Positions 10,130-21,985 of a stretch of 59,566 bases of DNA are shown in pieces (position 1 is the first letter of the stretch; each line of letters begins with the position of its first letter). Position numbers and translations under genes: made by a program. The stretch is from assembly GCF_000003815.2 (NCBI RefSeq), contig NW_023365881.1, positions 193,178 through 252,743 on the forward strand, in the 5' to 3' direction. The notes beneath the pieces were generated by a model. The model had not been told where the DNA came from. It did not search any database and was given only the letters and a program-made list of their open reading frames with translations. The DNA comes from Branchiostoma floridae. Its lineage: Eukaryota; Chordata; Leptocardii; Amphioxiformes; Branchiostomatidae.

Positions 10130-10684
10130 ATAGGCATTGCAAAGGAAGCAGCTAAGGAGAGTAAAAAAGAAGAACACATGATGATTACACCTATGACAAA
10201 ACAAGACATTAAGAAGGAAATCAATGAAAACTCCACACAGAGATGGCAAAATAGATACATGTTGTCGACACAAAGTATCTTAACGCACAGTGTGATCAAG
10301 AAAGTGGGAGTAAGAAGAATGTTAAGTAGTATGACGGATAGAAGAGGATATATACTGCTGAACCACATACTAAGCGGACACACAAGACTCAATAGCTTGG
10401 AGAAACTGACCAACCCTGAGTGCAAAACAGACCTGTGTAAACACTGCTTGTTGCCGGAAACCATAGAACATTATTTATGGGATTGTGACCTTTATTCAGA
10501 GCAGAGAGAGAGATTACAGAGAGACACATACCTCTGTCTGAGAGAAGAGGGAATGATGACAGTGAATCCAGAGGATCTAGAAATCTATGCAGGATCAGAG
10601 GAGGAGATTAGCAAGGAAGGAGTGGAAAAACTCCAAACAGCCCTGATCAAATACTTGACAAGTACAAGAAGATTTGAACAATGA
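10130..10684 (+). mobile_element. 3' end of a non-LTR retrotransposon ORF (5'-truncated LINE)
   Basis: An open frame of about 180 codons ending at 10684 reads like the C-terminus of a LINE polyprotein: an SGHTRLN block followed by a Cys-His cluster, CKHC-x8-H-x4-C (CKHC, EHYLWDC), typical of the region after RNase H in the I/R1/Jockey group. No RT is present, so it is a fragment. It begins just after the conserved G-rich block of the ZF3 intron. The annotated ATG at 10094 lies in host sequence and is not meaningful. Confidence 0.6.
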
Positions 10685-11449
10685 CTGATGAGAGGGAAGA
10701 TGGAGAATGAGAATAGACAACAAAAGGAATAGAAGAATGGAAGTTTGAAGGGATACCGACAATGTGTGCAAAAGCCGACCAATTGGAAAAAGCAGCAAGA
10801 GTGTAACACATGTGTTTGGATGCACATAGAGAGAAAGGAATGAAGGAAAGCACATGAGACCATTTACCGACAACTGAAGCGGTTAGAGAGACAACAACAA
10901 CAACAGGCATTCCAAGATCAAGACACCTGAATACTAAAGGCTTAGGACATAACTAGACGAGCTGGTTACCATATATATGAATGTTTGAGTAAGAATAAAC
11001 GGAGCAGTAGTTTGGTAGCCTAGACCATGAATAAACACTAACAATAAACATCATGCTTACAAATATTGATACCAATTTACTTCTATAGTCTTCGTAAATT
11101 TCGTGAGAACGTGGAATCACATAACAGAGGCGGCGGCAGCAAATGTGGTACGGAGGTGGTGAACTATAATGTTATTTATTTCATACCTGTGCCGCGATGA
11201 CGTTCGATACAGGTGTTCCGGACCGTGTGATAAAAAGCCGTACCACACAAGCTTCGAAGTTGCATCACACAGGCTTTCATTGAATATTTCGGACATACAC
11301 TGCGCACTCCAAAGTGGCACGACCAAAAATTTGAATACCTGATTCGGACGTTGGAACAATGCTGTTGTAACAATGTTTGTTCGAGGGCACCAAACTTTCT
11401 CAACCTATGGTGCATTTCGTATCCAAGTATGTGTTTTCTCAAGTGGGTA
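10685..11449. other. Intron sequence of ZF3, nothing recognised
   Basis: Probably the LINE 3' UTR up to about 10930 (purine-rich, ACAACAACAACAACAGG near 10894), then unique sequence. No coding or RNA gene seen. Confidence 0.3.
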
Positions 11450-11457
11450 TGACATAA

Positions 11458-11601
11458 ATAGAATACAACACGGTGTATTCTGCATCACCCTCGGTCTCAG
11501 CCCTCCCGCGGGTCGGATCACCCTCCGACCTTCGGGCGATCCAACCCGCGGTCGGGCTGGTACCTTGGGCGATACGGAATACACTGTGTTGTATTCTATA
11601 T
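11458..11601. mobile_element. Fold-back MITE with 8-bp flanking repeat
   Basis: About 144 bp that is an imperfect hairpin over its whole length. The outer arms, ATAGAATACAACACGGTGTA (left) and its near complement ending GTTGTATTCTAT (right), have one mismatch over the first 20 bases, and the inner GC-rich part pairs less well. TGACATAA occurs on both sides (11450-11457, 11602-11609), consistent with an 8-bp target duplication. No coding capacity. MITEs are known in amphioxus; the family here is not identified. Confidence 0.65.
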
Positions 11602-11876
11602 TGACATAACTTGTAGCGCCAAAGAAGGACCGTGGGCGCCAAAGGTGCAAGCCATTGCAAGGCATGTCCAGAGGAAATTTTAAATCTTCAACATCTGAAA
11701 CATTATTTCCTGCATTTAAGGTTTTTCTTGTGAACTAGAGCCCCTACGGCCACTTTTTTGATGGCCCTCCCCTTGGCCAAAAGATTTTTCATTGGCCTTT
11801 CCCCCCCAGTGCACCAGCCCCCCACTCCACCCCCCGGTAAATATCAACCCATGACCTACCATGACCAGTAACCATG

Positions 11877-14670
11877 AAACAGATTTGCAGGAGAAAAACA
11901 GATGCGCAGGAGAGAAACAGATGCGCGGGAGAGAAACAGATGCGCAAGAGAGAAACAGATGGGTGGGAGAGAAACAGATGGGTGGGAGAGAAACAGATGC
12001 ACAGGAGAAATAGATGCGCGGGAGAGAAACAGATGCGCAGGAGAAAAATAGATGTGCAAGAGAGAAACAGATGCGCAGGAGAGAAACAGATGCGTCGGAG
12101 AGAAACAGATATGCAGGAGAGAAACAGATGTGCAGGAGAAACAGATGTGCGGGAGAGAAACTGATGTGGAAGAGAACAGATGCGCAGGAGAGAAACAGGT
12201 ACGCAGGAAAGAAACAGATGCGCAGGGAGAAACAGATGCGCAGGAGAGAAACAGATGCGCAGGAGAGAAACAGATGCGCAGGAGGAAACAGATGCCCAAG
12301 AGAGAAACAGATGCGCAGGAGAGAAACAGATGCGCAGAGAGAAACAGATGCACAGGAGAGAAACAGGTGCGCAGGAGAGAAACAGATGCGTGGGAGAGAA
12401 ACAGGTGTGCAGGAGAGAAACAGGTGCGTGGGAGAGAAACAGGTGCGCAGGAGAGAAACAGATGCTCAGGAGAGAAACAGATGCGCGGGAGAGAAACAGA
12501 TGCGCAGGAGAGAAACAGATGCTCAGGAGAGAAACAGATGCTTGGGAGAGAAACAGATGCACAGGAGAGAAACAGGTACGCAGGAGAGAAACAGATGCTT
12601 GGGAGAGAAACAAATGCGCAGGAGAGAAACAGGTACGCAGGAGAGAAACAGATGTTTGGGAGAGAAACAGATGCTTGGGAGAGAAACAGATGCGCAGGAG
12701 AGAAATAGGTACGCAGGAGAGAAACAGATGCGCAAGAGAGAAACAGATGCGCGGGAGAGAAACAGATGCGCAGGAGAGAAACAGATGCGCAGGAGAGAAA
12801 CAGATGCGCAAGAGAGAAACAGATATGCAGGAGAGAAACAGATGTGCAGGAGAGAAACAGTTGCGTGGGAGAGAAACAGGTGCGCGAGAGAGAAACAGAT
12901 GCATGGGAAAGAAAGATGCGCAAGAGAGAAACAGGTGCGCGGGAGAGAAACAGATGCGCAGGAGAGAAACAGATGCGCAGGAGAGAAACAGGTGCGCAGG
13001 AGAGAAACAGATGCGCAAGAGAGAAACAGATGCGCAAGAGAAAAACAGATGCGCGGGAGAGAAACAGATGCGCAGGAGAGAAACAGATGCACAGGAGAGA
13101 AACAGGTGCGCAGGAAAGAAACAGATGCGCAGAGAAACAGATGCGCGGGAGAGAAACAGATGCGCAGGAGAGAAACAGATGCACAGGAGAGAAATAGATG
13201 CGCAGGAGGAAACAGGTACGCAGGAGAGAAACAGATGCCCAAGAGAGAAACAGATGCGCAAGAGAGAAACAGATGCACAGGAGAGAAACAGATGCTTGGG
13301 AGAGAAACAGATGCACAGGAGAGAAACAGGTACGCAGGAGAGAAACAGATGCTTGGGAGAGAAACAGATGCGCAGTAGAGAAACAGGTACGCAGGAAAGG
13401 AACAGATGCGCAAGAGAGAAACAGATGCGCAAGAGAGAAACAGATGCCCAAGAGAGAAACAGATGCGCAAGAGAGAAACAGATGCACAGGAGAGAAACAG
13501 ATGTGCAGGAGAGAAACAGGATTGCAGTAGAGAAACAGGTGCGTAAGAGAGAAACAGATGCGCAGGAGAGAAACAGATGTGCAGGAGAGAAACAGATGCT
13601 TGGGAGAGAAACAGATGCACAGGAGAGAAACAGGTACGCAGGAGAGAAACAGATGCTTGGGAGAGAAACAGATGCGCAGTAGAGAAACAGGTACGCAGGA
13701 AAGGAACAGAAGCGCAAGAGAGAAACAGATGCGCAAGAGAGAAACAGATATGCAGGAGAGAAACAGGTGTGCAGGAGAGAAACAGGTGCGTGGGAGAGAA
13801 ACAGGTGCGCAGGAGAGAAACAGTTGCGTGGGAGAGAAACAGGTGCGCGCGAGAGAAACAGATGCGTGGGAAAGAAAGATGCGCAAGAGAGAAACAGGTG
13901 CGTGGGAGAGAAACAGATGCGCAGGAGAGAAACAGATGCGCAGGAGAGAAACAGGTGCGCAGGAGAGAAACAGATGCGCAAGAGAGAAACAGATGCGCAA
14001 GAGAGAAACAGATGCGCAAGAGAAAAACAGATGCGCAGGAGAGAAACAGATGCGCAGGAGAGAAACAGATGCGCAGGAGAGAAACAGATGCGCAGGAGAA
14101 ACAGATGGGCAGGAGAGAAACAGATGCACAGGAGAGAAACAGATGCGCAAGAGAGAAACAGATGCGCGGGAGAGAAACAGATGTGCGGGAGAGAAACAGA
14201 TGCGCAGGAGAGAAACAGATGCGCAAGAGAGAAACAGATGCGCAAGAGAGAAACAGATGGGCAGGAGAGAAACAGATGCGCAGGAGAGAAACAGATGCGC
14301 GGGAGAGAAACAGATGCGCGGGAGAGAAACAGATGCGCGGGAGAGAAACAGATGCGCAGGAGAGAAACAGATGCGCAGGAGAGAAACAGATGCGCAGGAG
14401 AGAAACAGATGCGCTGGAGAGAAACAGATGCGCGGGAGAGAAACAGATGCGCAGGAGAGAAACAGATGCGCAGGAGAAACAGATGCGCAGGAGAGAAACA
14501 GGTGTGCAGGAGAGAAACAGATGCTCGGGAGAGAAACAGATGCGCGGGAGAGAAACAGATGCTCGGGAGAGAAACAGATGCGCGGGAGAGAAACAGATGC
14601 GCGGGAGAGAAACAGATGCTCGGGAGAGAAACAGATGTGCAGGAGAGAAACAGATGTGCAGGAGAAACTT
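11877..14670. repeat. 19-bp minisatellite array, about 147 copies
   Basis: Unit AGATGCGCAGGAGAGAAAC with point variants (TGCTT, TGCAC, GTACG, GTGCG) and a few shortened units. As 19 is not a multiple of 3, each frame cycles through the same 57-bp triple unit; the unit is free of stops in all six frames, giving several long overlapping open frames on both strands that are not genes. It lies in the ZF3 intron. Confidence 0.95.
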
Positions 14671-15245
14671 CGCTTTCCCGGGCCCTGACAGCGGTGCTCG
14701 CACGGCCGCGGCCTGTCCCCGCAGTGATGTCCTCGCGCTCGCAGGTTCCTTACAGCCGCTTGCACTTTTCCACATGTTCTCCTGGCTAGCAGATTAAGGT
14801 GAAACAGCACTGTGGTGGGCGTGATCCGAATCAAGTCTAAACGAAGTGCAGGTGGTGTCAATGCAACATTTTCCTGCCGGCGCACATGTCCAAGTTTCTG
14901 CTCCAATTGTTGCATTTCTCCCGGCCAGGGGGCCATCCAAAATGAGACAATTTCCCGGCAGCGAACATGTGCAACTTTCTGCTCCAAATGTCAGGGGGCC
15001 AGTCAAAACTGTGACATTATGAAAATGTCTCAAATCCTTAATCCGTCAGATTAAAATTGTCTCATTTTGGCCAAATGTCTCATATTTGAGCTGGTAGTCC
15101 CTGCTGAAGCCAGGTTGCCATTTCTACACCAGGGTTCAGTGAGGAAAGTCGTGGTAATTGTCTTTCCTAAGACTTAGTAAGAGCACAGTATCGGTGACAT
15201 GATTCAAACCCAGTACCTCTGGCTTCTAGGGAAATCACCCTGCAG
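14671..15245. other. Intron sequence of ZF3 between two minisatellites
   Basis: No gene. 14868-14985 contains an imperfect internal direct repeat around ACATGTCCAAGTTTCTGCTC and ACATGTGCAACTTTCTGCTC. 15200-15232 (TTCAAACCCAGTACCTCTGG) resembles 3601-3630 in the MULE-like element and reads as a B-box-like motif on the minus strand. Confidence 0.35.
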
Positions 15246-15547
15246 TAACCCATGACCTACCATGACCTGTAACCCCATGACCTACCATGACCTGTAACCC
15301 CATTACCTACCATGACCTGTAACCCCATTACCTACCATGACCAGTAACCCATGACCTACCATGACCAGTAACCCATGACCTACCATGACCAGTAACCCAT
15401 GACCTACCATGACCTGTAAACCCATGACCTACCATGACCAGTAACCCATGACCTACCATGACCAGTAACCCATGACCTACCATGACCAGTAACCCATGAC
15501 CTACCATGACCAGTAACCCATGACCTACCATGACCTGTAAACCCATT
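15246..15547. repeat. 24-bp minisatellite, about 12 copies
   Basis: Tandem unit starting CCCATGACCTACCATGACC and followed by AGTAA or TGTAA. The same unit occurs once or twice at 11844-11876, immediately before the 19-bp array, so that array is bracketed by related sequence. Confidence 0.9.
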
Positions 15548-16221
15548 ACAGGTCCATGCAATTTTTAAAAAAGCTGTCAAAACCAAGATTTCCTTGTTCT
15601 TCTGCTTAAAGTAATTTGCAAAATAAGAAGTAACAGCTAGGTGTATCATATCGATTCGTTGATTAAGTATAAAAACATCTGCACTGACGGCCCGCTCCGT
15701 TACAAATTAGTCAGTTTGTGCGAAAGGGGGGCAGCAAATACTTACAATAACATGTTGCGTGATATGCAGGCTAAATATCCACATATTTGGTATCAAAATG
15801 AAGTTGAAAGTTTATACAACATAACTACAGACAAGGGAAATCTTGAAAAAAGCATAAACCCCTCAAATTTGGACTGATTTCTTACACCCACCGTTGGAAT
15901 TGGTACAGTCTCCACAGTGAAGTATTGCCAAATGTGATGGACAGCCACTCAAAGTCGAGTTTGGTAAGTCTACTGGTTTGCAGTCCTATTTTGATGGGCC
16001 TTCCTTGCCTTTCTCTTCGCCTCGACGGCTACCACCCTCTCGGTCTCGAAGGTCGACAGTGACTCGACATGGTGGTGTTGGTCAGCTGCCGCCAGGCATT
16101 GCTGTCAAAACATTGCCAAATATGTGTAAGTCAACACATGTCAAAGGGGACGGTGTTAGCCCCAGAAAGCGGGGGAATCTGATCACATTTATAGTTCCTT
16201 TTGTTGTTTCTTATCCCACAA
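15548..16221. other. End of ZF3 first intron
   Basis: No coding region supported. It ends in the polypyrimidine-like TTGTTGTTTCTTATCCCACA and the ACAACAG acceptor at 16218-16224 that is shared by the family. Confidence 0.4.
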
Positions 16222-16231
16222 CAGAAACGAG

Positions 16232-16780
16232 ATGGCCGATCCCAGCTGTGGAGGTTCTACTGAAGATATGCATCCTGGTCACCTTGGGAACGAGACTGAA
16301 GATCTTGGCTCTTGGAACCCTCGGGACGAGACTGAAGATCTATGCCCCAGCCATCCTGGGAAGGAGACCAGCAGCAGGGAGGGCCAGACAGCAGACGCAG
16401 GCCGGCAGCAGGACTGGGAAGAACCAGCTTCATGCCAGGAAACGTTTGATGGGAAGGTCAGGAAAACTGGGTCGTCATCACAGACAGAACGGGAAGAAAG
16501 TTGCAATACTGAAAAGCCCTACATGTGTGGGGTGTGTGGGTACAGGACAGCTCAGAAGTCAGACCTATCTGAACATGTGAATACTCATAATCTCTTCAAG
16601 TGTGACCAGTGTGACTTTTCTGCTGCAGATAGATACACTTTTATCAGACATCTAAGAAAGCACAGTGGTGAGAAACCCTACATGTGTGGGGAGTGTGGGT
16701 TCAGAGCAGCTCGGAAATCTACCTTATCTGAACATATGAGAATTCATACAGGTGAAAAACCCTACAAGTACAAGTGTGAC
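16232..16780 (+). pseudogene. C2H2 zinc-finger gene ZF3, 5' half of coding exon (interrupted)
   Basis: The first 183 codons of a zinc-finger protein. The start ATG at 16232 lies seven bases after the acceptor. Residues 1-65 include three GHLGNET-like units and the conserved SCQETFDGKVRKT segment, also found in ZF1 and ZF5. Three complete fingers follow (the first two joined by HNLFKC), then the start of a fourth, PYKYKCD, where the exon is cut at 16780 by the RTE LINE. The second half resumes in the same frame at 36852, after the second copy of the target duplication, with no stop on either side. The gene was therefore intact when the LINE landed. In this assembly the locus cannot make the full protein; fingers 1-3 could be made as a truncated product that reads into the LINE. 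Confidence 0.85.
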
Positions 16781-16783
16781 CAT

Positions 16784-18790
16784 CATCAGTCGGCTGCTGT
16801 GCAGTCGGTCACGATTCTATTCCACCTCAGTCTGTCGGCAGCCAGTGCAGCTATAGCAGTGGGGTTCAGGTCGCCCTCCGCGTCCCCCAGCAGGTTTTGT
16901 ATATACGACAGGTAGTTCGTCTTCTGACGACCGGGGCGTCGTTTGCCGTGGGAAGGGACATACAAGGCATACGTCCGCAGAGGCTCTTCTAAAGGCATTC
17001 TAAGAGCATGTCCAATGAAGCGTAATTGGCGTTGCCTGACTTTGCAGATGAGAGGCTGGGTGTTTGTCACTCTGTATATCTCACTGTTGCTAACACGCTG
17101 GAGACGCTTAATGTTTAACATGATTCTGTAGCATGATGTAGCAAACGAGTTTATCTTGTTCTTCATGCCAGAAGACAGTACCCAAGATTCACCATCCGTA
17201 TAAAAGCACTGGCACACAGGTAACATTAAAGAGCTTGACTTTTGTGGAGGTGGGAAGTGAAGTACTACTCCAGATCTTTTGCAGTTTCCAGAAGGCAGTC
17301 CATGCAAGAGCCCTTCGCCTAGTGAGATCGTTTTTACTGGATGCCATCATGCTACCCAGGTATCTAAAGTTGGTTACATTTTTGATTGGCTGGCCGTACA
17401 CCTCCAGTGGTGGCTGCGGGCTGCAGTTGATGGTCATGTACTCAGTTTTAGGGACGCTGATGACCAGGCCCAGTTGTGTCCCTGCAGCAGCAGTTCTGTT
17501 AAGTTGTTCTTGTGCTTTGGGGATGGAAGACTCTAGCAAGGCGATATCGTCAGCAAAGTCCATGTCGTTTAAAATCCTAGCGGGATATCTTCTAGACTGA
17601 CGAGGGTGAGTAACTATGCCAGAGTCAATATCTTCTGTCGATCTTCTCATCAGAAAGTCGATGAGCACAATGAACAGGAAGGGAGCAAGGACATCACCCT
17701 GCAATACTCCTGTGGTGACTTGAAATGGGTCAGAGATGTTACCATCCACCATAACAGCGCTTTTGGAGTTGTTATAAAGTACATTAATGGCATTGACAAT
17801 TGTGAGCGGGATGCCGTAGTGGCGGAGAACAGCGAGCATAACCTTCCTATCGATCGAGTCAAATGCCTTCTTGAAATCTATAAATGTGATGACAAGTGGC
17901 AATTGGTGAGTTTGGTAGGCTTCCATGATTCTCCGTAGGATGTGCGTTTGCTGGGCACAGCTTCTGCCTCGACGAAAACCAGCTTGGTTGCTTCTTAGGA
18001 TTGGGTCTATGTGGCCTCTTATCCGCATTAACAGTATCTTGTTATAGACTTTAGCTGCTATGGACATTAGGGTTATCCCTCTATAGTTGGTCATGAGGCT
18101 GAGATCCCCTTTCTTAGGCAAAGGTACAATAACATTTGTGATCCATTGGTCAGGAGGAGTGAGTGTTACAAAGACCTCTTTACAGAAAGCATGTATCGCT
18201 CTGGCCATGACATCACCTCCCCCTCTAAGGGCTTCTGCAGTGATTGCACAGTCCAGGCCTGGAGCTTTGTTGTTCTTCATGCTGTTTATAGCTCTGACCG
18301 TTTCCTCCAAAGTGGGCGGGTCGACACAGATGGGCAGATCCTGGTCTGCCGGTGGTGGGAGGCCAGAAGTTTGTGGGACACTAACATTGTTCAGCAACTC
18401 CGAGAAATACTCCCTCCATTCAGCAAGGAGCTCGTTGTCGCTAGATGGGGCTGTACCATCTCGCTTCTTTACCTTCTGGTTGGTTCTTCTGTTTTTGCCA
18501 GAGATTGAGTTGATAATTTTCCATGTTGAGAGATGGTCACCTTTCTTGTCTGCCTCCTCGAGGTCTTCTATTTGTTGTTCAGTAAAGGCGACTTCATCAC
18601 GCTTATAGGACTCGTTTAAGCTGGTGTTTAGTTGCCTCCATGTCTCTTTTGACTGACGGGTCTTTGCAAGCAGGAATCTCTTCTTTGCCTTATCCCTCTG
18701 GTCCCGTAGTTCTAGAGTCTTTGCTGACACCCAGCTAGGCATCCCACAAGACTTGCATCTTCCTACCACCTTCTCTGCAGTTTCTGCGAC
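16784..18790 (-). pseudogene. RTE LINE reverse transcriptase and C-terminal region (frameshifted)
   Basis: RT part of the LINE polyprotein, which would copy the element at the target site. Visible motifs in order: NYRGIT, QAGFRRGRSC, FIDFKKAFD (first catalytic Asp), GVLQGDVLAP, FADDIALL (the catalytic pair, with FADD in place of YADD) and FRYLGS. The main frame ends at 17189 in the LLYG-x-ES-W region; one extra base there moves the remainder (NSFATSCYRIML, RQRQLRFIGHALRMP, GKRRPGRQK) to another frame, which stays open to 16786. Upstream it stops at the LTR junction 18790/18791, and its 5' continuation is the endonuclease at 35685-36688. Not functional as assembled: it is split and frameshifted. 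Confidence 0.85.
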
Positions 18791-19766
18791 TGTAAGGTAG
18801 CCAGGAGTAGTCTGCTCTCTGACGGTCCTCACGGAGGCCCTAGGACAAAGTCTCTAGAGCCACCAACTGCTGTGTTAACTCGAGTGAAAGGCCGGGGCCC
18901 GCAAAATGTTCGATCACCGGGGTTTATTCAGATCATCACCGACAGTTCCAGAAAGTCTCTGCGGTATGGTAGCTCCAGGGAAAGCAGGATGTAATTCCTA
19001 CAAAGTTCCAGAACCGCTCAAGTCGCTGACAGATTGTTCAGGCGAGGCAGTGTGTGGCCCTTAGGCCCAAAAACTCTTGTTCTTGCTAAGTGTTTCCCAA
19101 CTTTTATTTCCTAGATTTTGGTGTCCGCCTCCACCCAAATTTGGTCCGAAACGATATAAAATGCAATCGGCCATTGGTCAACATAAATCGGTTTTGGTAT
19201 TTCTCATTTATCATTTTGAGTTCTTACTGTCAGTTTTGACGGACATTTCGAAGCAGAAATCGTGGTTAACTCGCTTTTCCTCTAATAAAAGTCCCATTAA
19301 TAGTGAATTTGGCCCCAACCTTTGGATAATTGGTGATGGGTTCGTGTCCTTTGCAACCGGTAAATGTGGGATACGGGACTTCCCCAAATTGGTCCTCGCA
19401 ATAATCAATAATATCAGTCAACGTCTTTGGAGCATGAGCAGTGTTCGACAAGTAGTTGATATCCAAAACAAACAAGGAACGCTAGGGGCTTTCCCAAGTG
19501 CTACCGCCGCAGCTACTTAAGTACAAGTGACAGGTCCTGTGACCTCTATAACATATGTTCCCTTGACATACAACCTCTTAGGTTAACTATCTCCGTCGGT
19601 CCCCCGAGTACAGTAGGGCCGACGAGTTCCAAAGCTAATTCACTACAGGGGTGCTCGACCCGCTGTTCTGGTGGTAATCATTGCTTCCCGGCCACTCTAG
19701 AGAATAACAATGTTTCACGGTTACTTGCGGAAGCAACCCTACTATCTCACTAAATCTATCCTTACA
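18791..19766 (-). repeat. 3' LTR
   Basis: 976 bp, bounded by TGTAAGG and CCTTACA. By eye it differs from the 5' LTR at about two positions (GGGGCTTT/GGGACTTT near 19487 and GGTCCTGTG/GGTCCCGTG near 19532). Open frames inside it are short and appear in both LTRs; I do not treat them as genes. Confidence 0.95.
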
Positions 19767-19776
19767 CCCCCCTGCT
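19767..19776 (-). other. Polypurine tract candidate
   Basis: On the minus strand, CAGCAGGGGGG abuts the 3' LTR start TGTAAGG. A purine run at this place primes plus-strand DNA synthesis in LTR elements. Confidence 0.6.
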
Positions 19777-19944
19777 GAATTATAGCGTTGTCCCCGACGC
19801 TATGACCTCTCAAATTCCGTTACAACAGTGAAACCACAGTAAATGAGGTTATACATGGTTGTAGTACTAAGAATAATAATTAAACAAAGATAATGCGAAT
19901 AACATATGGGTACATTCTAATACATGGATAACATACGATAACAT

Positions 19945-20619
19945 ATGGAGACCGAGTCCCCAAGCAGTGCCATGAAGATAACCTACTCGGCAATTCTACC
20001 GAAATGCATGGCTAACGTTGAAGATAAAAACTTTATGTCTGGTTTCTTGAGACTCTCAAACCAGCTTTTCAAACTCAGAGGGACCAACCTCCGAGAAAAT
20101 CAACAGAGAGACATCATTTTTGAGCACTATACGCATTTCATTCAACCTTTAGAATTTCCAGCCCTCTTTACTGACACGACAAGTACAGCGACTTTCGTAA
20201 GGTCTACATTAGTACCTTATAACTATTATCTAGCCGCGAGGGAATTATTGGAAAATGGAGTCAACCCGAGGAGGGTAGCAAGTACGCCACCGAGCAGGAA
20301 GACGATTCCTGTCGAAACTCGCAAAGACATTAATATCAACAGGTTTTGCGAATATTTCAGGGGGGACATAGAGACATTTTTCTGTACCTGATAGTCCCCG
20401 ACGGCGATAAAGAAGCCCAACCGTGCCTACCCGACCACGAAATGGTGGGAACAGTACAATTCACGTTTGCAGGCATTACTGAAACAAACGTTCGAAGGCG
20501 CCCGACACACGCTACGGGGCAAACAAGGTATTGCCGGTGTTGCCTGTGGTCGTCATATCTATGAGGTGGTTCGTTACACTGTGCGCAAGGGTGTGATTTA
20601 CGGACAAAGTCGGAGTTGA
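19945..20619 (+). other. Open frame of unknown origin inside the LTR element, plus strand
   Basis: A 148-codon frame (ATG 19945, stop TGA-TAG at 20389-20394) continues in the same frame for another 74 codons to 20617. Both parts have balanced, protein-like composition (RFCEYFRGDIETFF before; KWWEQYNSRLQALLKQTF after). The strand is opposite to gag-pol. I recognise no family. It could be a decayed gene carried by the element or a nested element; confidence that it is coding is modest. Confidence 0.3.
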
Positions 20620-21608
20620 CATATTTTTGGACATGCTAAATATTCGGACTGTGTCCGGGCACGATGTTCAATATTTCCCATATCTGGAAATATCATGAGT
20701 CAGGAATTGTCTTGTTATGTATCCGGACAAATAAGACTTTCCTGCTTTTCAAGATACGCGCCATTGACGTTTCTTGCCTCCGAATACGTGATATGTTCTA
20801 CATTCTTTACATATCCAAGGTCCATATATTTCGATAAGGAATACCCGGACAAATTAGGAGTTTGCACGAAGCATGATGTGCATTATTTCTGGGCCATTGT
20901 CAGATGACATTTTCAATTCATTATGTCCCAGAATATCATGAGTCATGAAATGTTTCGGCACATGCCCGGACGGATAGAATTTTCCGTTCTTCCGAATACG
21001 TGTCAGGGACGTTTCATGTTTTCGAATTCATACTATTTTCTTTTCTTTCCATTTACGAGACATATCCGCGACAGATGTTCCATAGATTAGTTTTAGGACA
21101 GATTCGAAGTTAGCATATTCTGACCGTTACCGATAAAGGTATTCTATACGTGAATTGGGAATCGGTGATTGTTTTATTGCGCATCTGAACAAATAAGACT
21201 GCATTTTTTGCCGAAACTTTCGCTCCTTCCGAATTCATATTCCGTTCCATTTACGACAGATGTCCAAAACAGAAACATTCCAGAGATCAGTTTTCGGACA
21301 ACTTAATGGTTAACAAATTACTTTTCTTGTCATACATGAATCTGAGATTGTTTTGTTGGGTATCCTTAAAAAGGTTTCCTATCTTGTCAAATACACGTCA
21401 TTCACGTTTTTGCTTCTGTATTTGTGTTTTTATTCTACAACGAATATGCCCGATGTCAATGTATGTTTCCTCTTTAATTTTCTGGTAATTAAAGCTTAAG
21501 CTTCCATATACATGTGCAAATATACTGACATCGACATTTACAATCAAATGACACAGAAAACAATCTTTGCGATGGTAACAATTATGAGTCAAGTATTATT
21601 GTTTCTTT

Positions 21609-21985
21609 GCATATCCGGACAATATCTTGAACAAAGTTCAGTCAAAACACTCCACCCCAGCGGTGCAGTTTGGGATAGGTCCATATCCGGACAATATCAT
21701 GAATAAAGTTCAGTCAAAACACTCCACCCCAGCGGTGCAGTTTGGGATAGGTCCATATCCGGACAATATCTTGAACAAAGTTCAGTCAAAACACTCCACC
21801 CCAGCGGTGCAGTTTGGGATAGGTCCATATCCGGACAATATCTTGAAAAGGTTCAGTCAAAACACTCGACACCAGCGGTGTAGTTTGGGATAGGTCCATA
21901 TCCGGACAATATCATGACAAAAAGTCACTCGTGATATTGAATACCAGCGTTGCTGTGTGGGAATGGCCCATATCCGGACAATATC
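21609..21985. repeat. 72-bp tandem repeat, about five copies
   Basis: ATATCCGGACAATATC recurs at 21613, 21685, 21757, 21829, 21900 and 21971, i.e. spacing 72, 72, 72, 71, 71. The first three units are nearly identical and the last two diverge. The plus frame reads through as a repeated peptide, which I take as chance. Confidence 0.93.

Noticed and set aside
9951-10464. Antisense ORFs over the LINE tail and ZF3 first exon
   Set aside because: No family features; they overlap a better supported plus-strand LINE frame.
11789-14987. Very long open frames on both strands (up to 1043 codons)
   Set aside because: They are products of a stop-free 19-bp minisatellite; all six frames are open and the peptides are simple 19-residue repeats.
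19077-19520. 147-codon ORF present twice (also 34995-35438)
   Set aside because: Lies wholly within the LTRs and on the strand opposite to the element; no family features.
21609-21985. CRISPR-like array
   Set aside because: Head-to-tail tandem repeats without unique spacers in a eukaryotic retroelement.
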